A stretch of 54,459 bases of DNA from Plantago elongata (lineage: Eukaryota > Streptophyta > Magnoliopsida > Lamiales > Plantaginaceae): positions 1 to 54,459 of the forward strand of contig JAYMSP010000386.1 in the NCBI GenBank assembly GCA_036897095.1, written 5' to 3'. Below the pieces are notes generated by a model. That model was not told the origin of the DNA, ran no database searches, and was given only the letters and a program-made list of their open reading frames with translations. Numbering within the stretch: position 1 is the stretch's first letter; the number at the start of each line of letters is the position of its first letter. The position numbers and the translations under genes were made by a program. Positions 36,318 to 47,484 of this stretch are shown piece by piece.

Positions 36318-36621
36318 TTACACAAGTATTTCAGAGAACGCTTGCTTAGAAGGTCTTTGGCTACAGTATTTCTCCTTTTGATCTCTTTCTCTACGACGAT
36401 GCAGACCTCTCCTTTCGTGTCTTTCTGTTCTCCTATCGTCCTCATCTCTGGGGTTACGATGATCCCTCCTTTTAGTATTACGCTGCTCGTCATGTTGTTG
36501 GTCTCTTCTCCGCTTGCCATGTCCTGCATCTCCCTCAAAGACCATTGTGTATCTTGTGTCTCGATTTCCACCATCTCTTAATGTGTGTAAACGGATATGT
36601 TGTTTGGTTGTTGAGTCCCCA
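36318..36621 (-). pseudogene. Arg/Asp-rich terminal exon, probably CYP59-like tail
   Basis: On minus a frame opens after a CTGCAG/T 3' splice site at 36621 and runs to TAA at 36318. It is rich in alternating charge: RDGGNRDTRY, KRRRDQQHDEQRNTKRRDHR, DEDDRRTERHERRGLHRRRE. Such RD/RE-rich tails are typical of plant splicing-associated proteins, including the C-terminus of the nuclear cyclophilin CYP59. A CYP59 pseudogene body lies next on the same strand (37583-38135), beyond an inserted element. I therefore infer that this is the detached tail of that gene. It could be from another SR-type protein. Confidence 0.45.
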
Positions 36622-36705
36622 CTGCAGTCTTTAGCACAATGTGATTAAGACAGGCTGTGCTTCTAAATTCGCGTCAATCAAAGTTACATGTAAGTTTAGG
36701 AAAGA

Positions 36706-37252
36706 TTGGTTAAAAATAATATCCATCACCACTATTCTGATTTAGATTATAACCATAATCATAACTAATTAATAATAATCGTAATTATAACCGTCATCGA
36801 AAAATTTACTGATCGATTATGGTTAGGTCGCATAACCGAAAATAACCATAGGTTTAGGTTATTCACCGATTTTTTGAAAATTCTTTCTTACTCGGGGGAA
36901 AGAACCGTAAAAATTATTTTTTGTAAAAATTAATATTAATTTTTTGATCGGGTACCCATGTGAGAGGGGGTACCCCTACTCCCTACACGACAACTTTGAA
37001 AGTTAACAAAAATAACACCATCATCTTTGGGTTTGATTACAACTTGAACGACTTGAAATTTTAACTTTTTGATCGGGTACTCGAGAAGGGGGAGGGGGTA
37101 GCCTACCCCCTACCCGATAAAAAAAAGATTAACAAAAATATAATTTTCTTGCATTTCCCTTAAATTTTAATTTTTTTCGGATGTCCGGGAGGAGGGGGGG
37201 GGGGGGGACCCCCCCCCTCCGCCCTCCCCGAAAAAAAAAATTTTTTTTTTTT

Positions 37253-37296
<44 letters not shown>

Positions 37297-37550
37297 ACCA
37301 CCCCCTACGGCCTACCCGACAAAAAAAATGTTAAAAAATATATAATTTTCTTGCGTTTCCACGAAATTTTAATTTTTTTTATTGGGTTCCTCCATCCGGA
37401 CACGTTTTTTATCGTAACCGTAATATGAAGTCAGATAGATTACGATTGTAACCGATCGGTTACTGAATGGTTACGGTTACAGTTACGATTAATAATCATT
37501 TAGAAAAATTTAATGCTTATTAGTTAGTTATAATTATGATTTTTAACCAA
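36706..37550. mobile_element. Non-autonomous inverted-repeat element
   Basis: The left end TTGGTTAAAAAT (36706-36717) is repeated inverted as ATTTTTAACCAA at 37539-37550. Subterminal sequences also mirror each other (ATAACTAATTAATAATAATCG against the complement of the right side), with many AACCG/CGGTTA motifs. No convincing target-site duplication was found and no coding sequence is present. The interior is a tandem array of ~110-120-bp units opening TTTTTGATCGGGTAC with a GGGTA/TACCC palindromic core, and it contains the homopolymer block. Confidence 0.5.
36935..37400. repeat. Degenerate tandem array with extreme homopolymers
   Basis: Units start near 36941, 37063, 37170 and 37370. The third is blown up into long runs: G14 at 37194-37207, C9 at 37209-37217, A10 at 37231-37240, T22 at 37241-37262 and G33 at 37263-37295. 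Confidence 0.75.
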
Positions 37551-37582
37551 CTATTCCCATTTCTATTTCCGTAAAAAAATAT

Positions 37583-38135
37583 GCTTGCTCGCACCGTCAC
37601 GTCTTCAAATTCAATAAACCCATAACACAAGCTAGTGTGCCTAATCCTAATATTCACGTACGGCTTGCTCTTTTCGTCCACATACACCTCGTTAATCCTA
37701 GCAAGTGTATCAAAACCTTCAGCAAGTCCCAAACACACTAAATTTTCCATCCAGATAATCAATATCATCACGCACTGTAATGTAAAACTGAGAACCATTA
37801 CACGCCATTGCAACAGTACCAGTTTTCGAATGCTTCAGATCCTGATGAATCTCATCAGCAAAAAATCGAGCTTTATCTCCGTTTAAGAGCTTGTACACAG
37901 AATCACCACCTGAACCCGTTCCGGTAGGGTTCCTGCCTGAGCAGTAAAGTCTTTCTGTACCGTGTGAAATAGGCAACCATTGTAATACTTGATTTTGCAA
38001 AGCTTCAAAAAGTTCCGGCAAGTGACCGGGCATTAAATCGGTGAAGAGATCCACGACAAACCCGTTTGGAGAGAGCCAACCGAGTATATTATTATCCGGG
38101 TTCGATTTCAGTCGTATAAGTTTGGTTTCTTCCAC
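37583..38135 (-). pseudogene. CYP59: Cyclophilin CYP59 pseudogene (PPIase domain)
   Basis: Read on minus, the sequence matches the nuclear RRM-cyclophilin CYP59. Hallmarks are [54 protein letters not shown], and in another frame LAEGFDTLARINEVYVDEK. There are at least three frame changes. The stretch between TD and PTGTG has the correct CYP59 text ([20 protein letters not shown]) one frame over, and another shift falls after FSVFG. After NIRIRHT the sequence jumps to SLCYGFIEFE, from within the RRM, so over 100 residues are deleted. No intact start is present. The cyclophilin part is uninterrupted by introns, which may indicate a retro-copy. Confidence 0.88.
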
Positions 38136-39349
38136 TCGTTACTAACATATACGAGTTCCTGAGTTCAAGTACACTCATAATAATTAAATAAAATAAAATT
38201 ATTTTTCTAGAAACATATTATTATAGTTATTCGATAAGTGCATTAAAATCAAACCAGGTCATAATTATACTAAAATGAGTATTTAGAATATGATCAAAAT
38301 ATAGTAATTAGGAAAGTACTAAAATAAGAAAATAGTATGACAACATCTATTTCTCCGATTATTAAAGTTATGAAATTTTAAATGCTTGATTTGGGTTTTT
38401 ATTGTAATAACCCAATTTAATTAAATAAAAACCCAAATCAAGGAAGACATTTACTTTAATTAAAGTTATATATATCTTATTAAAGAAGTTATATATATCT
38501 AATTAAAGAAGTTATATAACTTGGGTCTAATTAAAGTAAATAGTATGACAACATTTATTTCTCCGATTACTAAAGTTATATAAAGCTCCCATTTCAGAAG
38601 TTTTGTCACAACTAAGTACCTTGATGACTGGGGACTGATTGGCATGCGACTTAAATGTACCAATTTAAATGTTTGAATAGTAATGTAGTGGGATTGTTAA
38701 AATTGTATTTAGTATAGAATTGTAATTGGATAGGATATTATATGTTTGTTATATAGATAGAAAAAAATGTTGCTACTGTAGAGCCATTTCGATTTTCGGC
38801 ATTTAAATGACATAACAAATACAAAATTCTCAAGTAGCATCTAAATGGGCATTTGGATGCTACTCCAATCAGCCCCTGGATAATACACATCTTCTTAATT
38901 TTCTTCATTAAACTTACCTTTTTTTTAATTTAAAAATGAATATTAAAATGTTTTAATAAAATGAAAAGGGTATTTTACTTTTGGATTTCCATTAATTTTG
39001 GCGGGTTACTCAAAGCTGTAGAGGTTTGAGAATAATTCATGAATAACATGTTCAGTGTTCAATAAAATTAACTATTCATATTTTAGGAAGCCGAGAATTG
39101 TGCATCTAGTATGGTTTCTCTGTGTAATTGCTCATTTATATTTTGAAGTAGGATCACACAACCTCAGTCATGAATGATTGTTGTATATCCATAAGTTCAT
39201 GTAGTGAATGATAGTAACACGGATGAAATAAATATAGAGCTATTAATATCTGAACTCATTTGCATTCTCCTTCGCATTTCTAGAGTGTGTTAAAATCAAG
39301 CTCTTCAGGTGGGGCTTAATTGCAACTTAATTGATTATGTTCATGTCGT
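38136..39349. other. AT-rich spacer with local repeats
   Basis: A 41-bp direct repeat (38331-38371 and 38539-38579) encloses a perfect 19-bp inverted repeat at 38385-38403 and 38424-38442. No gene is seen. Confidence 0.55.
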
Positions 39350-39636
39350 CAGGGGCGGATCGGGCCCCCGACTAACCCGGGCTATAGCATGGGATGTCCC
39401 TGAAAAAAGAAGATTTTTATTTAATTTTAAATTTCTTAGGTTGAATATTTAATGTATAAGGACATATTATCTAGAAATGATGCTTAATTGGTCTTATAGT
39501 CTAGTGGTGTTGGGCTCTTAATTGATTATTACGTTGACAAACAATTTTGGTTCAACTTCCATTGCCCACATTTTCTAACTTTAATTAAAAATTTCAATTT
39601 AACCGAGAATGAAAATAATTTCTGAATCTGCACCTA
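39350..39636. mobile_element. hAT-type MITE with 8-bp target duplication
   Basis: The left end CAGGGGCGGATC and the complement of the right end TAGGTGCAGATTC are imperfect terminal inverted repeats, with the CAGGGGCGGA type found in many plant hAT-derived MITEs. The flanks are CATGTCGT (39342-39349) and CATGTAGT (39637-39644), an 8-bp target-site duplication with a single mismatch. The 287-bp element has no coding capacity. Confidence 0.75.
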
Positions 39637-40880
39637 CATGTAGTATATTCGTCTATGTGATACATGTGTAGTGAAAGTTGTGGAGTTTGGTCGAAATTGC
39701 TCAAGCGAAAGAAGCTTCTATGATTTCTCTTGCTCTCTTTTCCTTCTCACTCCACAAAAAGGAAAACAACTATCTTTCATACTATTTGGACTTGTTTATT
39801 TTGATCTATTCTTGCAGGCATTTAGACGGTGCACAATAAGCTAAATTTCCAGCAAATAAAAAGTTGGACCTTTAACTTGGTGTGTACTTATGTGGCTTTG
39901 GAGATTTTTAATCTCATAAGCTATTGGGTTCATAAGGTAGATACGTACCATAGAAGGTTTACTTCAAGCCTTGACTATGTTTGGTTTGTCATCACGTTGA
40001 TTTGAATACTATAAATTGTTTGTCATCACGTTGATTTGAATACTATAAATTATCTACTTTAAGACGTTTATTTTGAGAATTTTATATTAGCGATATTGAT
40101 CGATACTTATAACAGGTGATGTAAGGGTATTAATTTTATGTACTCTTGGCTTGACTATGGTGCAATTATTCGAGAGTTCCTAGTTGGAAAATGTGGATCA
40201 GCCAGTTCATTGCATTTTTTTCTCTGTGAGGTCGCTTGAAGCTCAGTTGGATAACCCCTGCTATATCCTTATAAAAAAGTGAGTTTTATAGGTGGTGCCG
40301 GTAGCACATGGAAATAGTGTGATCACAAATTGTTTCTCGAGTCATGGAGATATGTTCATGTTTGGGGTAATGATAATAATATACTTGGACTCGAGTCATC
40401 TTCCTATATTTTGTTTAATAAGAGGCTAAAATTGTATAGGTAATTTCGAATAACAAACCTAGCTCGAAGTTCTTCTTATCCATTAATTTGAGGATTTTAA
40501 TAAGTTTGATTATTTTTGACAACCGTACTTATTTTAAGCTGATTTTGAAAAATTTATATTTTTGTGTATTCATTCTCCTCCTACATTGTATTTGTTTTGC
40601 GCTTCAACAAAACTTGAGTCTTTAAAAAGACATGACATAAATAATGATAATTACGATAATAATCTTGATAATCTACTTATTTAACGAGATCATTATAAAT
40701 AAAGTGTTATAAAGTATGAGAGATGTTTTAAACAATATGAGCTATTCAATCAAATTGAACGAAGCAAATTTAAACCGAATATGTAATTTCATAAATCTAA
40801 TTTTAGCTCTTTTTCCTTTTAATCCATCTCCTTCTTAAAGAGCGTACACGATCCATTCCGACCCGACCGTCCGGTTCGAC
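39637..40880. other. Spacer upstream of NAA35
   Basis: No gene. A 34-bp tandem duplication (TTTGTCATCACGTTGATTTG..., units from 39985 and 40019). The last ~100 bases probably hold the NAA35 promoter and 5' UTR. Confidence 0.5.
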
Positions 40881-41018
40881 ATGAACCATCAGTCGGATCA
40901 GACAAACCCCAGACTATATACTACAGTTTTCTTTCTGTCATTCTGTGTGCTGCGTAGACTGCTTACAGTCTTAGAAAGAGTCACAGTAACGAACTTCAGA
41001 CACTCAGAAAAAACCTTG

Positions 41019-44000
41019 ATGATGGCAGAGATGACCGAAGCCGATACAACCGGAGATTCGAGAGCTCCTTTATTAACCCCTTATCCCAACGACACCGTTT
41101 GGGCCGACGTTTCGTCTCTCTTCCAATTCACCTGCAATGGTAAACAAATATTTTATTTTTTTTAATTTCACTCTCTCTGCTCTTAATTTTTTTTATTTTG
41201 GTGGTGGGTTTCATGTTTTGTAGAAAAAGATTGCATCTTTGGAGCAATGGCAATTCTTTGCGGTTTTATGCGATTTTTTAGATTCCAATTTCTAGCCTGA
41301 TTGTTTATGTGACTCAACCTAGGTGACTATTTGAAAGTCTTTCGTTTTTATCGATGAATGCTGAGATGTTAGAGTGTGGATTATGATTAAAATTTGGTTT
41401 GGTTGGGTTAGAATTGAAAAGGTTTTGATTTTTTTTCAGAAATTTATGAAAAGGTTTCTCAACATTTTGTGTTTTGTGAATTGTTTTTGAAATTTTCTTT
41501 TGGAAAGCCAGAATGTTTTCAAAACTGCAATCTGCATCGAAAAGAACGAGTTCCGGTGGACTGTTTTCCCACGTGCCACTGCTTTCGAGTTAGTTCAGCT
41601 ATGGTTTCATAATTAAAATGAAAACTGAAGGCTTTTGTCCATGAATCTAGTCTATATCACATTCTCCATTTTTTTGTTTTCATGTCAGAATGGGAGAATA
41701 AAACATACACTGTGTGTATTTTGTGCCAGAAACTGAGTTCTTTTTACATTCAAGCCTCCAATGCTAATTTTCTAAAGAGTATAGGAGAATAGGTACTTAA
41801 AAGTAATAAGTCCAAGGCCTCTAGTTTGATGTAGAAGGGTATTTGCTAGACAAAGCTCATCTTTTGAGTTTAATCAATCACCCAGGAAGGATACTGTCTT
41901 GAGCGTTGGCCTCTACTGAGTTCTGACCTTTCATCTTTAGTATACTAGTTCGGGCATATATTGTTTACAATGTTTCTATCATACTTATTTTGTTGCCTGC
42001 AAACAATGCAGTTGACTCCGCACTAGTAACTCTGTGATCTCAGTCAATACATTTTCTTTATAAACATATTGTCAATTATTTATAAGTTGCTAAATGGATT
42101 TTGTTTTATGCAATTTTGGTGCAGATCTACAAAGTGACGAGCTCATACATGGGGAAAATTTTAATCTTTTTGCGGCCATGTCGGCTTTGGAGGTAAACGT
42201 TTGTGTTTTTGTCTTACAGTGGATTGAGATTGACAACCATTCTGAGTATGAAGATGTATGATCTAGATTTTGCTATATGTTACTTAGTCGATTTGAAGTT
42301 GGTGGTATTAAATAGAAAAGAATTATAATATCGAAGAGTATATAGTCTGTAGCTTTAAGTTTACAATTGTAATTCCTTCAGAGAATTTGTTAAGGATCAT
42401 GAATAAAGGAACACTAGCAGACAACCTGCCTATTTTTTGTCATTTGTGAGCCTTTAATTGGTTGGTTCCTTGTTTGGTTTCTTTGTCTTAATGTTTTCAC
42501 TTTTCAAAGCATGTCTATTTCCATTTGCATATTGCATTGTAAATTTTCTCGACACATGATTTCTTTAGTTATATACTTTCCCTTATACAACCTGCATCAT
42601 CTAAAATGCCTCTGTCCAGTCGTTTCGCTGTGCCTTCAATGGACGTGGCCTGTGGGTGTGATCAGCCCAAAATACACAGATATATTGCTGTATTACTTCA
42701 CTCATTCTATCTTGCTACATGGTTGACTAAAATAGTTTGTTCTCCATTAGATAATGGACCCAAAGATGGATTCAGGTATTGTTACTACATACTATTCTGT
42801 CGATGAAGCCATTCAGAATAATGCGGCTCCTGTTCCATTAAGCTTTGACAGAACACTTGATACTTACGCGGTTATTGATGTAATGGATCATATTCTAGCC
42901 TGTGAGGTAAAGCTGATATGAAGTTTTTAAATTGTGTCAAGTTATGGTCAGTACTCGCTAGGAAAGTGCCCATTGACAGTGTTACTGTTGTTATTTTTTT
43001 ATCAGGCAACATGGCATAAAGGAGGATCTTTAGCTCAGACTGTATTTTCCTCCATCTACATCTTGAGGCCTGCGAGAACTTCATCTCATTCTCTATTGCA
43101 TTCTTTCTGCAGAGTTACACGTGCTATTTGCCATGCTCTTATTTCAGCTGTTTCAGATGCTCGTACAAATGAAGTAAAGTACTGAATATATCTTTAGCTT
43201 TCTATTCTAATGACTGTACTTAAACACAACCCCTCCCTACCTTCAATTATATGAACAAGATTTTATCTATCATTACGTACTTATATACCCTCGATAAAGA
43301 TTGTAACAATAATAAGTTTTTTTGCTTCAAATTCTTCTTTTTCTGGAAGCATATAAGTGGCGAAGCACGTATGAGGTTGTCTCGTAAAAGCAAGTATCTT
43401 GACAAAAAGAGTTAACTGATTCTTTGCGCTCCTTGAAATCATTGTGCTATCTTTTAGTAGCTTATTTCAAGCTCCCATTAATTCCATTGGTATATTATAC
43501 TACTATACCATGTACCTGTCATTTATGAGGGTACTGTTATGGCAATTCCATATATAACTATATAAGATTTCATTTTTCTTGGATTGAAGCATTTCTAATC
43601 AACTACTCATTCATTTTGCACTTGTCTTCTTCAGCATCTTGGCGGTGTGATTTTTATTTCAATAAATATTGAACGTGGAATCTAGATTAGGATCTTTACT
43701 GAAATAATTTTTTATTTGTCATAGCTAGGTTAGCACTTGTCTTATTACATGCATTAGATATCAAGATTAGAATCTTTACTGAAATGACTTGTTATAGCTT
43801 ATGTTACTTCTGTGAAAGAACTTTGGCCCTTGCTTGCACCAACCATATCTGATTATTCTCTGATTTGAGTTTCTTAAATTTACTTTTTTTGTGGTTTCAC
43901 TTTCATTCGTGGTTCTCAGGAGGAGGATCTTTTCGCCATGGCATATGGTCTACCATTAAAGGACAATGGGGATGAAAAATGCTTGTCAGTGTTGCATGCC

Positions 44001-47000
44001 GTCGAAGAAACAGTAGCTCGCCAATTGAAGGCTTGTAAGTCGCAATCCTCTAAAAAGAGAGTTTCAGAAGGTACTAACCATGCTTTTTTGACTATGAGTG
44101 CTATATCAATTTCTTTAATAAATGGGGTATTTCAACTATGTCCATGCAGTGGGAAGGGATATAATTGGTGAAAAACTGGGTAAATATAGTTCCTTCATCC
44201 ATATGAAAGAAGTTTGATGTGCCAGACATGTCTATTTCTTTGTTCTATGAGGAAAGTAAGTCCGAGGTATTTGTCCCGGCACATGTTAGGTGCAACTCCC
44301 AAGTGTCCTGCAATTTTAACTTTATTCGTGTTATGTGGTAAGAAAGGATTCTATAATTTCGTCAACAAAGGGATTGTCCTGCAGTCGCTGCATAACCTGT
44401 CAAACATTATGACATACAAAGTATCAACATGTTCTCGTTGTAGATATTCTTTTAGACATTTTCATGTGATTATGTGTTCGGAGATGTTGCTTTCTGTGAT
44501 TCTACTGCCAATTATCTTTGATTTCAAATTGGTTACAGATCTGCTTTTGATATTGCAGATGTAGAACCATTACAGAACAATATAGATATTGAAGAAGGCC
44601 TTTGCAAAGCTGTATTATGCCGCTTGCGCTTTCGTAAGGTCTTATCCATTATTACTTTCAGTTCCATATTAGCTGTAGCATAGTTGTAAATAGTGCCCGA
44701 CCACCCATAGCTGTTGTTATAGCGGTGCTCCGCTATGGAATCCCCTAGGCTGCTCCAGGCGCTATTTATTTTAAACCTGTTTTGGGTGTTTTGGGTGCAA
44801 ATTACATTTTTGCCCCCATTCAAACCTAAAATGAAGGAAGTATGTTTATGCATTAGTCGCCATTCTTCTTCTCTCAGTTCTCTCTCTGCTTCCTTCGGCT
44901 CTCTCTGATAATCTGATTGATGATTGAATATTTGTTTGCACAAGACTTTCTATGAAACATGTGGTTGCTTGTTGCTCAACTTCTGGTGAATACTTGAATT
45001 TGCTTAATTGCTTCAAGGCTTCTCGTTTCTTAATTATCTATTATGGCATAAATTATGAGTAATTTCCTTGGATTTTGGGTATTTGTTTGCCTATTTATGA
45101 ATATATTATAACTACTATATACTCCCTCCGCCCCGAAATTTAATTACCCGCCAGGCCGGACACAAGTTTTAAGAGAAACGTGAATAAAGTAAGAGAGATG
45201 GTAATGAAATAGGAAAGATATTGAATAAAGTAGAAGGAATAGCGAATAAAGTATTACGGAAAGTGAATAAAGTAGGAGAGAGATGTCCATTTAAAGGAAT
45301 GAGAAGTTGAAATTTGGGACGTCCCAAAACGCAATGCGGGAAGTTGAATTTAGGACGGTGGGAGTATAATTTTTCCATAACAAGCATGTGGAATACTCAT
45401 AATAGCGGCATCCCCCTATCCGCTATCCCATTCTTATATTAGTAACTTTTCTGAAGTTTCGATTCAAATTGATTATGACTGTCAGTCACAACATATATAT
45501 TCATAATTTTGTTGTGAGATTGCGTAATTGATGAAAGATGACAATTATTAGATATCGCAAGCTGAAAAAATAGTCCCTAACTCCGCATCTTTGCAGATTC
45601 ATGTGTTAATACACATTATATGTAATTGTTTTGTTGAGTGATATGTGCAGTGCGAAGGTTATAGTTCAGAGAGAACTGATTGTTGCTTTTCCTGATATGC
45701 CATTGCTTCTATGTACTATTTATTTGTATCTAAACAAGTTTGGTTTGGCTTTTGTGTTCGCTTAATCATTTAGAATTTCCTGGAATGCATATATGTAAAA
45801 TTGTGATGTGCTGCCATGTGACAGAAATGGTAATGATAAGTGCCCGGGTTAGGGGTCAGTCATCAAATGCTTTCAAGTGTTGGGATGCTCATAGTCAGTC
45901 AAGAACATTATAATATAAATATTTGCGGCTGAATGTACAATGATGAATTACTCCGCATTTTGGAAATGATGAAAGATATAACCCGATCATATGATGCAAA
46001 TCACCAGAATAGGACCTAAACAGTTCAAACCTTGGAAAATTAGAGCTTGGCTTATTTGCATTTTTTGTTTTGTTTTTTAAATTACTAAAGAGAGAGCACC
46101 ATAATTTACATAGAGAATATGGCTTTCATGTATATTTGGTCATGAATTTCATTTTCAGTATTTGACCCTTTTACTATTTTATATGCTCAAATCCGCTTGC
46201 TTTTATATTATAGTATGAGTTTTTGGCCATTCACATCTTTCATCCGGTCACATTCGAGGAATATTCTTTCTTTCAGTACTTCTATCATATGTTAACATGC
46301 ATGAGGAAGCCTCAAGGCAAAGGCTTCGAGTTGGCTAAGAAACATTTAGCGACCTGCGCATCTGAGCTAGATTCCATGCTTAAATCAGAAGAACTTTTGA
46401 GACCGAGCGCATCTGGCACTTCATCAGGAGTGGAAGATGAAACCACTGCCTCAGGTCGTGAACCAATGGGTTTTGATTCTACAATAAATAGTAGGTCAGC
46501 AGCTCCGACTCCTCCTCGTTCAGTTAAACTACTTAGTTGGAAAAAGGTGAGTGTCAAGTATGTATTTATTGAGTTTTACTATCCTTCTGCAGAGATGATA
46601 TTAAATTTCGTATTTTTATTTCCATTATATCAGGCCGTTGCTTATTTCCAGAAGCTTCTTCATGATCTAGAAGTTATTTGTTCCTATTCTCTGGATCCTA
46701 ATCTTGAAAGTGCTCTACGCTTTCTGGTTGACTTCCAGAAGTTTGAACCAGATCTAGTTGCTAGAGCTCATGTCCAGGTTTAATACTCAGTTTCCTTTTA
46801 TCCCAGGTTTCTGTTGTTTGAGCGTAGCACTTTTGTTACATTGCATGTTTTTGAATGATTGTAATCACTCTAAAAATGTTGAATAATGATGATGTGATGA
46901 CGGTTTACTTATTTGCCTAATAAAAGGAAGAAATACCCCGATAGAGCAGAGGAAAATAGATATGAGATGTACTCATTGCACATATACTGGAAACTAGGTA

Positions 47001-47447
47001 GGACATTTGCATACTGGCTTCAAATAGGTGATGTATTGTTTGGATGTTATATCAATATCCTTGGAAATATATATTCCCATAAATTAATTATGGATAGAAG
47101 TTTTATCTTGGACCTGTGCAATAATAACAAAGAGATTAACTGCTGGAACGAGCATGTTAAGATTTAAATAGGAAAAGCTGTTTCGGATAGTATGTTAGTG
47201 ATGTGGATGTGCTCACATAAAGTGACCTGTCCATCTTTTGCGAGTGAAAGATCAGTCTTGATGGAGAATCTTGGTGAAATAATACAGCTATACCTTATCT
47301 ATTGGACCAAGTGTTGAGCTAGAATATGTTTAAACATGCTGCACACACACATAGGTTTATATAATCAATCTACTTTATTAGCAAATATTAGGTTTGCTTT
47401 TTAGCTTGTAAATTCAATTAGAGAATGTAACCGATATTTTATACTTA

Positions 47448-47484
<37 letters not shown>

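Noticed and set aside
36146..36574. 142-codon minus ORF
   Set aside because: The neighbouring frame of the same strand gives the RD/RE-rich text with a splice acceptor, which is more protein-like; this ORF is its shadow.
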